In this document: in pieces, positions 23,665-33,094 of the stretch
Position numbering within the stretch: the first letter of the stretch is position 1
Layout: each line of letters starts with the position of its first letter
Source: Bradyrhizobiaceae bacterium
Lineage (GTDB): Bacteria > Pseudomonadota > Alphaproteobacteria > Rhizobiales > Xanthobacteraceae
Assembly (NCBI GenBank): GCA_947481635.1
Contig: CANKHJ010000017.1
Coordinates: forward strand, 1-39,698
Length of the DNA: 39,698 nt
Direction: 5' to 3'
Notes under the pieces: model-generated
Seen by the model: the letters and a program-made list of their open reading frames with translations, nothing else
Database searches by the model: none
What the model was told of the DNA's origin: nothing
Program-made: the position numbers and the translations under genes

Positions 23665-25587
23665 TTGGCTCAAGACAGCAAAACGCCCCTGCTCGACCTG
23701 GTCCGCACGCCAGACGATTTGCGACGATTGCCCGCCGAAAAGCTGCCCCAGCTTGCTGCCGAACTCCGCTCTGAGACGATCGACGCGGTCGCCGTGACCG
23801 GGGGCCACCTGGGCGCCGGGCTCGGTGTGGTGGAACTCACGGTTGCGCTGCATCACGTTTTCGACACCCCGCGCGACCGGCTGATCTGGGACGTCGGCCA
23901 CCAGGCCTATCCGCACAAGATCCTCACCGGCCGGCGCGACCGCATCCGCACGCTGCGCCAGGTCGGCGGCCTCTCCGGCTTCACCCGCCGTGCTGAGAGC
24001 GAATACGATCCGTTCGGCGCCGCGCATTCGTCGACCTCGATCTCGGCCGGGCTCGGCATGGCGGTGGCGCGCGACCTCGCCGGCAAGGACCACAACGTCA
24101 TCGCGGTGATCGGCGACGGCGCGATGTCGGCCGGCATGGCCTATGAGGCGATGAACAATGCCGGCGCGATGAATTCGCGGCTGATCGTCATTCTCAACGA
24201 CAACGACATGTCGATCGCGCCGCCGGTCGGCGCGATGTCGTCCTATCTGGCGCGGCTGCTGTCCGGAAAGGCCTACCGGACATTGCGCGACATCGGCAAA
24301 CAGCTCGCGCATCGGCTGCCGAAATTCTTCGAGGAAAAGGCCGAGCTCGCCGAGGAATATGTCCGCGGCTTCTGGACCGGCGGCACACTGTTCGAGGAAC
24401 TCGGCTTCTATTATGTCGGGCCGATCGATGGGCATGATTTCGACCACCTGCTGCCGGTGTTGCGCAACGTGCGCGACGCGCAGAGCGGTCCGATCCTGGT
24501 CCATGTCGTGACCCAGAAGGGCAAGGGCTATGCGCCCGCCGAGACCTCGGCCGACAAATATCACGGCGTGGTCAAGTTCGATGTCGCCACCGGCGCGCAG
24601 AGCAAGTCCAAGGCGGCGGCGCCGGCCTATACCAATGTGTTCGGCGACAGCCTGATCCAGGAAGCACGCAAGGACGAGCGCATCGTCGCGATTACCGCCG
24701 CGATGCCGTCCGGCACCGGGCTCGACGGCTTCGCCAAGGAATTTCCGGACCGCATCTTCGACGTCGGCATCGCCGAACAGCATGCGGTGACGTTCTGCGG
24801 CGGCCTCGCCGCCGAAGGGCTGAAGCCGTTCGCCGCGATCTACTCGACCTTCCTGCAGCGCGCCTATGACCAGGTGGTGCACGACATCGCGATCCAGTCG
24901 CTGCCGGTGCGCTTCGCGATCGACCGCGCCGGGCTGGTCGGCGCCGACGGGCCGACCCATGCCGGCGCCTTCGACGTGGCCTACCTCAGCTGCCTGCCGC
25001 GCTTCGTGGTGATGGCGGCAGCCGACGAGGCCGACCTGAAACATATGGTCGCGACCGCCGCCGCGATCGACGACCGCCCCTCCGCGTTCCGCTATCCGCG
25101 CGGCGAAGGGCGCGGCGTGCCGATGCCGGATGCGGGCATCCCGCTTGAGATCGGCAAGGGCCGTATCCTGCGAGAAGGCACCAAGGTGGCGCTGCTGTCA
25201 TTCGGCGCACGGCTCGGCGAATGCCTCAATGCTGCTGACGAATTGTCGTCCTATGGTCTCTCCGCGACCGTGGCGGACGCGCGCTTCGCCAAGCCGCTCG
25301 ATCTCGACCTGGTCGCGCGCCTCGCCCGCGAGCATGAGGTGCTGATCACTATCGAGGAAGGATCGATCGGCGGTTTCGGCAGCCAGGTCCTGCAGGCGCT
25401 GGCCGAACAGGGCGCGCTCGACAGCGGGCTGAAGATTCGCACCATGGTGCTGCCCGATCTGTTCCTGGAACAGGATTCACCGGCGGCGATGTATGCGCGT
25501 GCAGGCCTCGACGCCAAGGGCATCGTCGCCAAGGTGTTCGAGGCGCTCGGCCGCGACATCAGGGTCGAGACCGTCAAACTCGCGTGA
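23665..25587 (+). CDS. dxs: 1-deoxy-D-xylulose-5-phosphate synthase
   Basis: This 640-residue thiamine-diphosphate enzyme joins pyruvate and glyceraldehyde 3-phosphate, the first step of the MEP isoprenoid pathway. Residues 75-90 ([15 protein letters not shown]) hold the catalytic-site His. [18 protein letters not shown] at 150-167 is the ThDP/Mg-binding motif, and [20 protein letters not shown] and [18 protein letters not shown] belong to the second domain. Start: the only upstream in-frame option before a stop is the TTG at 23665, which gives the expected N-terminus ([15 protein letters not shown]) after a GGTGA site. TlyA is encoded further downstream, a common neighbourhood in alphaproteobacteria. 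The gene is intact and normal in length. Confidence 0.97.
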   Translation: MAQDSKTPLLDLVRTPDDLRRLPAEKLPQLAAELRSETIDAVAVTGGHLGAGLGVVELTVALHHVFDTPRDRLIWDVGHQAYPHKILTGRRDRIRTLRQVGGLSGFTRRAESEYDPFGAAHSSTSISAGLGMAVARDLAGKDHNVIAVIGDGAMSAGMAYEAMNNAGAMNSRLIVILNDNDMSIAPPVGAMSSYLARLLSGKAYRTLRDIGKQLAHRLPKFFEEKAELAEEYVRGFWTGGTLFEELGFYYVGPIDGHDFDHLLPVLRNVRDAQSGPILVHVVTQKGKGYAPAETSADKYHGVVKFDVATGAQSKSKAAAPAYTNVFGDSLIQEARKDERIVAITAAMPSGTGLDGFAKEFPDRIFDVGIAEQHAVTFCGGLAAEGLKPFAAIYSTFLQRAYDQVVHDIAIQSLPVRFAIDRAGLVGADGPTHAGAFDVAYLSCLPRFVVMAAADEADLKHMVATAAAIDDRPSAFRYPRGEGRGVPMPDAGIPLEIGKGRILREGTKVALLSFGARLGECLNAADELSSYGLSATVADARFAKPLDLDLVARLAREHEVLITIEEGSIGGFGSQVLQALAEQGALDSGLKIRTMVLPDLFLEQDSPAAMYARAGLDAKGIVAKVFEALGRDIRVETVKLA

Positions 25588-25672
25588 GCCGGCGGCGAAT
25601 CTGGCATAAGATTCGCCATCCTTCGATCGACGCGGCGCGCGTAACCCTTCGTTAAGCATTGAACGAACTACC

Positions 25673-27424
25673 ATGCGGCTGACCGACATAACGATGCCGG
25701 TAATAACGGATTCTACCGCGAACGCGGGGCATACCGGACCGATGGCAGCAATGCGCACCTTGATGCAGGCGCGAGTTCTGATCGGGCCTCTGGTCACCGC
25801 GGTCATGGCGGCGTCCGTATACCTGATTGACCGCACTTTCGGACCGATGCCGGCGCCCGGCGCCATCATCACCGTCGCAGTATTATTCGCGGCCTATCAC
25901 GGCGGCGTTGCGTCAGCGCTGATCAGCCTGGCGATCGCCAGCGGCTTCGTCGCCGTCCAGCTCTCGCGGCCTGAGGCGCTGTTCACCTACGACCCGGAGA
26001 TTCTGGCGCGCGCCTGGGTGTTCTTCACGGTGGTGCCGGGCCTTGCCATCGTCGTCGCGTTGCTGCGCGCCCAGACCCGCGCCAACCTGGACGTCGAACG
26101 CAAAAATCGTGAATGGGCGGAGGCCGAAAATCGCGAACTCGAAAGCCTGCGCGCCGCCATCGATCAGATCAATCTCGGCGTGCTGCTGCTCGACAAGGAT
26201 ATGCGCGCGCGTTTCATGAGCCGGGCCATGATCCGGTTCGGGAACCTGCCGGAAAATGTCGCCGACAGCGCGCCCTATCTGCGCGACCTGTTGCGTCTCG
26301 GCTGCGATACCGGCGTGTTTCCGGTACCGCGACACAAGCGCGAAAAATTCATCGAGGCGCGCATTGCGCAAGTGCAGGGCGGCGACCCGATTCCGCGCGA
26401 GCTCCGGCTTGGGAATGGCGACATCGCGCGGATGCAATGCGCCGTGCTGCCGGATGGCGGACGGCTGCTCACCTATACGCTGGTCACCGACCTGGTGCGC
26501 CAGGCCGAAGAGCTCCAGAATTTGCGCGTCGCGCTCGACCAGGCCGACGATGGTATCGTGCTGCTTGACCGCGACCTGCGTGTGGAATTCATGAACCGCG
26601 AGGTGCGCCTGCGCGGCAAACTGACGGAGCCGCCACCGGGCGAGAAGCCTCTGTTCGGCGACGTGCTGCGGCGCGTAGCCGAGAACGGCGTCTATTCGCA
26701 GCCGAATCCGGATATCGAACAGCATGTGGCCCAGCGCCTGGCCTGGGTGCGGAGCGAGGACGCCGCTCCCTATGATTTCGTGCGTTCCGACGGCCGCATC
26801 ACGCGTGTGAAGAACCTGAAGCTGCGCGACGGCGCTCATCTGCTGATCTATTCCGACGAAACCGACGCGGTCCGGCACGTCGACGAGTTGGAAGAGCTCG
26901 CCTCGATCGACGGACTGACCGGACTCTATAATCGCCGCCATTTCCTCGGCCTTGCCGACATCGCCTGGGACACGTACCGCGCCGGCCGGCAGCCGCTGTC
27001 GATGCTGATGTTCGATATCGACCGCTTCAAGGCGGTCAATGACCGGTTCGGTCACGACGCCGGCGACCGTGTGCTGGCGCGTGTCGCCGACGTCTGCCGC
27101 GAGGAGAAGCGTGGCGCGGATATCGCCGTGCGGCTGGGCGGCGAGGAATTTGCGTTGCTGCTGCCGGAGACCCATCTCGACGACGCGCTGATCTTCGCGG
27201 AACGGCTGCGTGCTGCCGTGGCCGAACGCACCGGCAGCAATGACGTCCCGGCGGTCACGATCAGCGTCGGCGTCGCCGGCGCGACCAACGCCACCGCCGA
27301 TTTCGAGGAGTTGCTGAAGCTCACCGACCGCGCGCTCTACGCGGCCAAGAATGCCGGACGCAACAAGGTGATCATCGCCTCCGAGTGGAACAACGAGCAC
27401 AGCGCCGCCAAAAACGTGGCCTGA
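25673..27424 (+). CDS. Membrane diguanylate cyclase with tandem PAS-like domains and GGDEF domain
   Basis: This is a 583-residue c-di-GMP synthase. The N-terminus (about 34-132) has several membrane segments, resembling the DUF4118/KdpD-type membrane domain. Two PAS-like repeats follow (about 158-275 and 284-398; compare LRAAIDQINLGVLLLDKD with LRVALDQADDGIVLLDRD). The GGDEF domain covers about 405-572, with DFDIDRFKAVND-type metal residues (MFDIDRFK) and active-site GGEEF at 489-493. An inhibitory I-site RGAD at 480-483, exactly five residues ahead, predicts product feedback. No EAL domain is present. An alternative start is the ATG at 25742. It follows dxs by 85 bases, but a functional link is not evident. 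Confidence 0.92.
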   Translation: MRLTDITMPVITDSTANAGHTGPMAAMRTLMQARVLIGPLVTAVMAASVYLIDRTFGPMPAPGAIITVAVLFAAYHGGVASALISLAIASGFVAVQLSRPEALFTYDPEILARAWVFFTVVPGLAIVVALLRAQTRANLDVERKNREWAEAENRELESLRAAIDQINLGVLLLDKDMRARFMSRAMIRFGNLPENVADSAPYLRDLLRLGCDTGVFPVPRHKREKFIEARIAQVQGGDPIPRELRLGNGDIARMQCAVLPDGGRLLTYTLVTDLVRQAEELQNLRVALDQADDGIVLLDRDLRVEFMNREVRLRGKLTEPPPGEKPLFGDVLRRVAENGVYSQPNPDIEQHVAQRLAWVRSEDAAPYDFVRSDGRITRVKNLKLRDGAHLLIYSDETDAVRHVDELEELASIDGLTGLYNRRHFLGLADIAWDTYRAGRQPLSMLMFDIDRFKAVNDRFGHDAGDRVLARVADVCREEKRGADIAVRLGGEEFALLLPETHLDDALIFAERLRAAVAERTGSNDVPAVTISVGVAGATNATADFEELLKLTDRALYAAKNAGRNKVIIASEWNNEHSAAKNVA

Positions 27425-27470
27425 TTTCCTCTTCTGATGTCGTCCTGATTTCGGTTCTTGAGAAAATTGC

Positions 27471-27525
27471 GCTAGAGCCTCTTCGGCTTTGTTGACATCA
27501 AAGCCGGGCTCTAGCTTTTTATTTT
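27471..27525 (+). terminator. Rho-independent terminator after the diguanylate cyclase gene
   Basis: The outer stem gctagagcc (27471-27479) pairs with ggctctagc (27507-27515). An inner stem, ggctttg with caaagcc, extends it. TTTTTATTTT follows at 27516-27525. It lies 47 bases past the cyclase stop. Confidence 0.88.
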
Positions 27526-27577
27526 GACGCGTTTTCTTCACGCGAACCGGTGTCCACTTCGCTCGAAAACGCTATAG
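27526..27577. repeat. Dispersed intergenic element with GCGTTTTC/GAAAACGC arms
   Basis: The arms gcgttttc (27529-27536) and gaaaacgc (27565-27572) enclose a conserved-looking core (acgcgaaccggtgtccactt). This sequence type recurs in intergenic DNA of Bradyrhizobium-like genomes, from memory of such sequences. It ends 10 bases before the tlyA start, so it forms part of the tlyA leader. Confidence 0.6.
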
Positions 27578-27586
27578 TTCCACTCA

Positions 27587-28309
27587 ATGCCTGAACGCAT
27601 CCGCGCCGATCGCCTGCTGCTTGAGCGCGGCCTGTTCGACAGCCGCGCCCGCGCCCAGGCTGCCATCCTGGCCGGGCACGTCACCGCGGACGGCGTGACG
27701 GTGCGAAAACCGTCCGACAACATTTCCGTCGATGCGGTGGTGCTGGCGACGCCGGAGCACCCCTATGTCTCCCGCGGCGGCATGAAGCTCGCCGCGGCGC
27801 TGGATCATTTCGGCATCGAGCCCGCGGGCCGCATCTGCCTCGATGTTGGCGCCTCGACCGGAGGCTTCACCGACCTGCTGCTCACGCGCGGCGCGCGCCA
27901 TGTCCATGCCATCGATGTCGGCCGCGATCAGATGCATCCGCGCCTGCGCGGCCATGCGCGGGTCAGCGTGCAGGAGGCGACCGATATCCGAAAACGCGCG
28001 CCCTTCGCCGATCCGCCCGACCTCGCCGTGATCGACGTGAGCTTCATCTCGCTGACGCTGGTGCTGCCGGCGGTCTCGGCGCTGCTGACCCCCAGCGCCG
28101 AACTGGTGGCGCTGATCAAGCCGCAATTCGAGGCCGGCCGCGGCAATCTCAAGAAAGGCGTGGTGCGCGACGAGGCGGTGCATCACGCGGTCTGCGCGAC
28201 CATCGAACAAGCTATTGCCGGCCTTGGATGGAGCGTGCAGGGCACGATCCCCTCTCCGATCACCGGCGGCGACGGTAACCGGGAATTCCTGATCGCGGCG
28301 CGGCGCTGA
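27587..28309 (+). CDS. tlyA: TlyA-family 2'-O-methyltransferase (rRNA cytidine methyltransferase/hemolysin-like)
   Basis: This is a 240-residue protein with an N-terminal S4 RNA-binding domain (about 3-62; RADRLLLERGLFDSRARAQA, HVTADGVTVRKPS). An FtsJ-like Rossmann methyltransferase follows, with SAM motif LDVGASTGGFTD near residues 84-95. The later AVIDVSFISL and ALIKPQFEAG segments hold the D and K of the K-D-K-type active site. TlyA methylates 16S and/or 23S rRNA cytidines; 'hemolysin' is a historical label. The ATG at 27587 follows the repeat element, and no clear ribosome-binding site is seen. Length is normal for the shorter family type. Confidence 0.92.
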   Translation: MPERIRADRLLLERGLFDSRARAQAAILAGHVTADGVTVRKPSDNISVDAVVLATPEHPYVSRGGMKLAAALDHFGIEPAGRICLDVGASTGGFTDLLLTRGARHVHAIDVGRDQMHPRLRGHARVSVQEATDIRKRAPFADPPDLAVIDVSFISLTLVLPAVSALLTPSAELVALIKPQFEAGRGNLKKGVVRDEAVHHAVCATIEQAIAGLGWSVQGTIPSPITGGDGNREFLIAARR

Positions 28310-28372
28310 GCCGCACCTCCCGTCGCACATCGATGAATCCCCGGCGTGCATCTTCTCGCCGCTTTCCGGGCT

Positions 28373-29794
28373 ATGGTGCGCCGCATGACCGCACATGATC
28401 TGCCGCTCGCGTCGGGCGTTCACCGTCCCTCGCCTCGTGTCTGGCGCGCCGAATTCGCCGGCACGCTGGCGCTGGCGTGGCCGATCGCCCTGACACAGCT
28501 CGGCCAGGTCGCCATGATGACCACCGACCTCGCGCTGGTCGGCCGGCTCGGCGAGCAGGCCTTGGCCGGTTCGGCGCTCGGGCACATTGTGTTCTTCACC
28601 TGTTTCGTCTTTGGCATGGGAATCGTCGCCGCGGTCGCGCCGCTCACGGCGCAGGCCTATGGCGCGCGCGATCCGCGCATGGTGCGGCGTTCGTTGCGGG
28701 TCGGATTATGGGCCGCGCTGATGCTCGGCCTGCCGCTCACCGCCATACAGCTTTATGGCGAAGACCTGCTGCTGGCATCCGGCCAGGCGCCAGAAGCCGC
28801 GGCGCTCGGCGGCGTATACCTGCAAGGCCTTGGCTGGGCCCTCGTTCCCGCCTGGTTCTTCATCGCGCTACGCAATTTCATGGGGGCGGTGAATCGTCCC
28901 GAGCCCGCGCTTTGGATCACGCTGGTCGCGATCCCCGCCAACGGCCTGATCGCCTATGCGCTGATCCACGGTGCGTGGGGCCTGCCACGCCTTGAACTGC
29001 TCGGCGCGGGCGTGGCAACGACCCTGGTCAATCTCTGCATGTGCGCGGCGGCGTTGTGGATCGTGTCGCGCCGGCATCCATTCAGGAAATACCAGGTGCT
29101 CGGACATTTCTGGCGCGCGGATTGGCACCTGTTCGGCAAGCTGATCCAGATCGGCGCGCCGATCTCGGGGACGTTCCTGCTCGAATATGGCGTGTTCGCC
29201 GCCGCCGGCCTGTTGATGGGCTGGATCAGCACCGCAGCCCTCGCCGCCCATCAGGTCGCGCTGCAGGTGGCAGCGGTGATGTTCATGGTGCCATTCGGCA
29301 TCGGCATGGCGGCGACGGTGCGCGTCGGACATGCGGTCGGCCGGCGCGATCCGGACGACACGCGGCGCGCAGGCTTTGCCGCCGTCACGCTGGGATTCAT
29401 CTTCATGGCGGTGATGACGCTGCTGGTCGCGGTCTGGCGTCATGATCTCCCGTTGCTGTTTCTCGGCGGCGGGGCAGGCAGCGCGGGCGAGATCGCGGCG
29501 ATGCTGCTGCTGCTCGGGGCGACCTTCTTCATCGCCGACGGCGTGCAGACGATCATGGCCGGCGCGCTGCGCGGGCTCAACGACACGCGCATTCCGCTGC
29601 TGTTTTCCGCGATCAGCTTCTGGCTGATCGGCTTCGCCAGCGCTTACGGCCTGGCATTCGGGCTCGGCCTCGGCGCGGCTGGCGTGTGGATCGGCCTGTC
29701 GATTGGGCTCGCGGTGTTTTCGGTTCTGCTGGTGTCGCGGTTCCATCTGCTCACACGGCGTGCGTTCATGCCGGAATTGACCAAACCCGCATGA
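28373..29794 (+). CDS. MATE-family multidrug efflux transporter
   Basis: This is a 473-residue inner-membrane antiporter with about 12 hydrophobic segments in two similar halves. The N-lobe begins [20 protein letters not shown] with [13 protein letters not shown], and the C-lobe begins [20 protein letters not shown]. Both fit the NorM-like (Na+ or H+ coupled) branch. The start is uncertain: the ATG at 28373 is listed, with an ATG at 28385 and a GTG at 28346 also in frame; none has a strong ribosome-binding site. The stop overlaps the next gene's ATG (ATGA at 29791-29794), so the RNA methyltransferase is translationally coupled to it. Confidence 0.92.
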   Translation: MVRRMTAHDLPLASGVHRPSPRVWRAEFAGTLALAWPIALTQLGQVAMMTTDLALVGRLGEQALAGSALGHIVFFTCFVFGMGIVAAVAPLTAQAYGARDPRMVRRSLRVGLWAALMLGLPLTAIQLYGEDLLLASGQAPEAAALGGVYLQGLGWALVPAWFFIALRNFMGAVNRPEPALWITLVAIPANGLIAYALIHGAWGLPRLELLGAGVATTLVNLCMCAAALWIVSRRHPFRKYQVLGHFWRADWHLFGKLIQIGAPISGTFLLEYGVFAAAGLLMGWISTAALAAHQVALQVAAVMFMVPFGIGMAATVRVGHAVGRRDPDDTRRAGFAAVTLGFIFMAVMTLLVAVWRHDLPLLFLGGGAGSAGEIAAMLLLLGATFFIADGVQTIMAGALRGLNDTRIPLLFSAISFWLIGFASAYGLAFGLGLGAAGVWIGLSIGLAVFSVLLVSRFHLLTRRAFMPELTKPA

Positions 29795-31020
29795 GCGCGC
29801 TCGCGGCCACGGAACGATTGCTGATCGACCGCATCGGCCAGCGCGGCGACGGCATCGCCGAGACCGCGACGGGTCAGGTCTTCGTGCCCTACACGCTGCC
29901 CGGCGAGACCGTCATCGTCGATGCGGATCGGGCCGAGCGCCGGCAATTGGTATCGGTCGTGTCGCCGAGCGCGGAGCGGGTCGCGCCGATCTGTCCGCAT
30001 TTCGGCGATTGCGGCGGCTGCGCCATGCAGCATTGGGACCTGCCGCGCTATCGCGAATGGAAACGCGGTCTGGTCGTGACCGCCTTGAGCCAGGCCGGCA
30101 TCGAAGCGCCGGTCGGCGACACCATCGATGCCCATGGCAACGGCCGCCGACGCGTGGTGCTGCATGCCCGCGGGCGCGACGTCGGCTTCACCGCCGCGCG
30201 CACGCATCGCCTGGTCACGATCGAGCAATGTCCGGTGCTGGCGCCGAGCCTCGCCGGCGCGATCACTGCCGCGCGCGCCATCGCGGACATTCTCGCGGTC
30301 ACGAAAAAACCGCTCGACATCCAGGTCACGGCGACCGAGTCCGGCCTCGATATCGATGTGCGCGGCAGCGGCGCGCTGTCCTCGTCGCGCTCGGCGGCGC
30401 TGGTGCTGGTCGCCGAGCGGCTGCGTCTCGCACGCCTGACGCGCCATGGCGAGATGGTCGCGCGGCGTGCCGCGCCGACGGTGATGATGGGCCGCACGCG
30501 GCTCGAACTGCCGGCCGGCGCGTTCCTGCAGCCGACCATCGCCGGCGAGGAGACGCTCGCCAATCTGGTGCTGCAACATTGCGACGGCGCCACGATGGTC
30601 GCCGACCTGTTCTGCGGCGTCGGGCCGTTTGCATTGCGGCTCGCCGAGCGGGCTCGCGTTCTGGCCGGCGATGCGGATATCCCCGCCATCGCCGCGCTCA
30701 CCGAGGCCGCCAAAACCCCGGGGCTCAAGCCGATCGACGCACAGGTCCGCGACCTGTTTCGCCGCCCGATGATCCCGAGCGAGTTGAAGCGCGCCGACGC
30801 GGTGGTGTTCGATCCGCCGCGCCAGGGCGCACAGGCCCAGGCGCAGGAGCTTGCCGGCTCGCGCGTAGAGCTGGTGGTTGCGGTGTCATGCAATGCGGCA
30901 AGCTTCGCACGCGACGCGCGCATCCTGATCGATGGCGGCTATCGGCTCACTTCGGTGACGCCGGTCGACCAGTTCCGCTATTCCGCCCACATCGAGATTG
31001 TCGCGCGCTTCGAGCGGTAG
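29791..31020 (+). CDS. TrmA/RlmD-type 5-methyluridine RNA methyltransferase (Fe-S)
   Basis: This is a 409-residue SAM-dependent RNA (uracil-5-)-methyltransferase of the RumA/TrmA family. Four cysteines (C68, C74, C77 in [10 protein letters not shown], and C147) form the C-x5-C-x2-C...C cluster ligand set of RlmD. A short TRAM-like N-terminus precedes it ([17 protein letters not shown]). The SAM motif [15 protein letters not shown], the FDPPRQGA motif and the catalytic cysteine in [12 protein letters not shown] are intact. It probably methylates 23S rRNA, but target specificity cannot be decided from sequence alone. The frame is open to 29686, but the ATG overlapping the MATE stop is the natural start. 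It converges on the DUF1194 gene with only 6 bases between stops. Confidence 0.93.
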   Translation: MSALAATERLLIDRIGQRGDGIAETATGQVFVPYTLPGETVIVDADRAERRQLVSVVSPSAERVAPICPHFGDCGGCAMQHWDLPRYREWKRGLVVTALSQAGIEAPVGDTIDAHGNGRRRVVLHARGRDVGFTAARTHRLVTIEQCPVLAPSLAGAITAARAIADILAVTKKPLDIQVTATESGLDIDVRGSGALSSSRSAALVLVAERLRLARLTRHGEMVARRAAPTVMMGRTRLELPAGAFLQPTIAGEETLANLVLQHCDGATMVADLFCGVGPFALRLAERARVLAGDADIPAIAALTEAAKTPGLKPIDAQVRDLFRRPMIPSELKRADAVVFDPPRQGAQAQAQELAGSRVELVVAVSCNAASFARDARILIDGGYRLTSVTPVDQFRYSAHIEIVARFER

Positions 31021-31026
31021 CGGCGG

Positions 31027-31875
31027 CTATCTGCCCCAGCGGTCCTGCCACTGGCGTTCGCCGATCATGCACGAGACTCGCGGCGTGGTGGCCTGCACCG
31101 GCACGACGCGCGCTTCCGGCATGCGGCCGGCGACTTCCAGCACCAGTTTGGTGCGGGTCGCTTCCTTGAATTTGTCTTTTTCCCGGATCGGCACCACGAA
31201 GGCGCCGGGGCCGCCGATCACGCAATCCTCGTAATACAGATCGAGATTGGCGATATCGCCCTGGGTGAAGGCGTTCGGCCGGTTGAGCATGATCGGCAGG
31301 CCGTTGATCGTGATCCCCGCCGCGACGACCTCGTCGCGCACCGGCCCGAGCAACGGTCCGTTGTTGTTCGGCCCATCCCCCGATACGTCGATCACGCGGC
31401 GGATGCCGCGATATCCGGACGCATCGAATAGCGGCTTGGCGAATTGCAGCGCGCCGGAGATCGAGGTGCGCGACGCGCGCCGGTAGGGCGCGCGCGAAAT
31501 CTCGTTCGCCACCGCATCGGCCGATTCCGGCCCGTCGATCAGCCGCCACGGCATGACGAGGCGCTGGTCGTTGCCGCCGGCCCATTCGAAATAGGTCACC
31601 GCGATCTTGCCATTCATGCCGCCCTTCAGCGCCTGCATGAACTCGCGCGAGGTGATCGCGGCCAGGTAGCCTTCGCGCTGAAGCTGCTGCTCCTCCGGAT
31701 CCATCGAATAGGAGATGTCGACCGCGAGCACGAGCTCGACGTCGACGTCGACGGCGTTTCGGCTGTTGTCGGCGAAGCGGAGGTTGGGATTTGGGGCGGC
31801 AATGCCGCTGACCGTAACCGCCGCGGCCACGACGGCGATCAGGCCAAAAGCCGGAACCAGTGAACGGAATCGCAT
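31027..31875 (-). CDS. Exported DUF1194 protein (von Willebrand factor A-like)
   Basis: This is a 282-residue DUF1194 protein with an N-terminal signal peptide (LVPAFGLIAVVAAAVTVSGI, ending AAP). It has a VWA-like fold with MIDAS residues D53-x-S55-x-S57 (AVDISYSMD) and a later DVSGDGPNN segment. Such proteins are probably periplasmic or surface metal-dependent binding proteins; no function is established. The ATG at 31875 is preferred, since the frame's earlier start is a TTG. A GGGGG stretch stands upstream. Two late cysteines (EDCVIGG, VSCMIGE) could form a disulfide. Confidence 0.9.
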   Translation of the reverse strand: MRFRSLVPAFGLIAVVAAAVTVSGIAAPNPNLRFADNSRNAVDVDVELVLAVDISYSMDPEEQQLQREGYLAAITSREFMQALKGGMNGKIAVTYFEWAGGNDQRLVMPWRLIDGPESADAVANEISRAPYRRASRTSISGALQFAKPLFDASGYRGIRRVIDVSGDGPNNNGPLLGPVRDEVVAAGITINGLPIMLNRPNAFTQGDIANLDLYYEDCVIGGPGAFVVPIREKDKFKEATRTKLVLEVAGRMPEARVVPVQATTPRVSCMIGERQWQDRWGR

Positions 31876-31928
31876 CTGCGCCCCCAACCGGTGAATCTCA
31901 CGGATGGTGGCATGACGGACAGATGAAA

Positions 31929-31963
31929 GAAAGGCGGCCTCCGCCCCCGGAGGCCGCCTTTTT
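31929..31963 (-). terminator. Strong hairpin terminator after the Bug-type gene
   Basis: The perfect 12-bp arms aaggcggcctcc (31931-31942) and ggaggccgcctt (31949-31960) have a 6-base loop. T-runs follow on both strands (TTTCTTTC on the minus strand, ttttt on the plus strand), so it can work in either direction. It starts 15 bases past the stop of the binding-protein gene. Confidence 0.9.
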
Positions 31964-31974
31964 GTCAGTCGGGA

Positions 31975-32958
31975 CTATTGCGAGACGTCGACCGCCTCGA
32001 TCTTCGCCGCCTTGACGATCGGCTCCCAGATCTTGATGTCGCTCTGGATCCGCGCCGCAGTCTGCTCGCCGGTTTCAACCATCGGGATCGAGGCGATGGT
32101 TTCGAGGAACTTGGCAGCGTCCGGCGAGGAAGAGATTTCATTCATCCAGCGGCCGAGTTTGACGACGATATCGGGAGGCGTACCGGCGGGCACGAAGGCG
32201 CCCCACCACGGCGCGAACTCGAAATTGGGCACGCCGGCTTCGACCATGGTCGGCACGTCGGGCAGCGACGGTAGCCGCTTCCCGGTGGTCATCGCCAACG
32301 GCTTGATGCGCCCCTGGCGGATCTGGCCGGCGCCGAAGGTGCCGTCGATGATCATGAAGTCGATGGTGCCGTTGACGACATCCGGGACGGCGTCAGGTGC
32401 GGTCTTGTAGGCCACCTGAACCGGGTCCACGCCGGCAATCTGCTTGTAATACTCGGTCGCGAGCAGGGCGCTCTGGTTGGTGAAGGCGTATTTGGTCTGC
32501 TTGGTCTTCTTCAGATAATCGGTCAGTTCGGCAATGGTGTTGATCTTGGAATCCTTGCCGACCACGGTCATGAACGCGATCTGCGCGAACGACGCCACCG
32601 GCGTGAAATCCTTGACCGTGTCGAAGGTCAGCCCTTTGAACAGGAAGCGGCTGCCGGCCATGTTCGAATTGGCGATGAACAGCACGGTGTAGCCGTCGGG
32701 CTTGGCGCGGGCGACCTGCGCGGCCGCGATATTGCTGGTGGCGCCGGGCTTGTTTTCGACGATCACGGTCTGCTTGCTCACCTCGGCGAGCTTGGTCGTG
32801 AAATAACGACCGAGAATGTCGGCCCCGCTGCCGGCGGGGAAGCCGATCACCACATGGATCGGCTTGTTCGGATAATCCTGCTGCGCGGCGGCGGGACCGG
32901 CGCCCAGCGCCAGCAGGCCGGCGATCGCGCCAAGCCAGGCGGCTGCTCGCATCGTCAT
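31975..32958 (-). CDS. Bug-family (TctC-like) solute-binding protein
   Basis: This is a 327-residue periplasmic binding protein with a Sec signal peptide (MRAAAWLGAIAGLLALGAG, ending AAAQ). The mature part begins DYPNKPIHVVIGFPAGSGAD, the Bug signature. It continues with VIVENKPGATSNIAAAQVAR and a late APWWGAFVPAGTPPDIV segment. The ATG at 32958 has an excellent GGAGGAAA site. Family ligands are carboxylic acids and related molecules. No TctAB membrane subunits are nearby; the CoA-transferase and crotonase-like genes about 3 kb away suggest a carboxylate that is activated to a CoA thioester. A strong terminator follows. Confidence 0.94.
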   Translation of the reverse strand: MTMRAAAWLGAIAGLLALGAGPAAAQQDYPNKPIHVVIGFPAGSGADILGRYFTTKLAEVSKQTVIVENKPGATSNIAAAQVARAKPDGYTVLFIANSNMAGSRFLFKGLTFDTVKDFTPVASFAQIAFMTVVGKDSKINTIAELTDYLKKTKQTKYAFTNQSALLATEYYKQIAGVDPVQVAYKTAPDAVPDVVNGTIDFMIIDGTFGAGQIRQGRIKPLAMTTGKRLPSLPDVPTMVEAGVPNFEFAPWWGAFVPAGTPPDIVVKLGRWMNEISSSPDAAKFLETIASIPMVETGEQTAARIQSDIKIWEPIVKAAKIEAVDVSQ

Positions 32959-33094
32959 GGTGTTTCCTCCAGATTTTCGATGCGGCATAAGGCCGAATTA
33001 TCTCACGGCGGGCAAGCCCGGACCGGGGAACTTAATTGCATGAACGGGAATCCCCGATAAGCTTTAGGCCTCCGGACCGACGAACCGGGTCGAC

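Noticed and set aside
23527-25044. Long minus-strand frame running from Ku back through dxs
   Set aside because: It is antisense to dxs, whose protein is conserved along its whole length. High GC produces such open antisense frames.
25913-27541. 542-codon minus-strand frame opposite the diguanylate cyclase gene
   Set aside because: The plus strand encodes clear PAS-like and GGDEF domains; the minus frame has the His/Arg/Gln-rich look of antisense.
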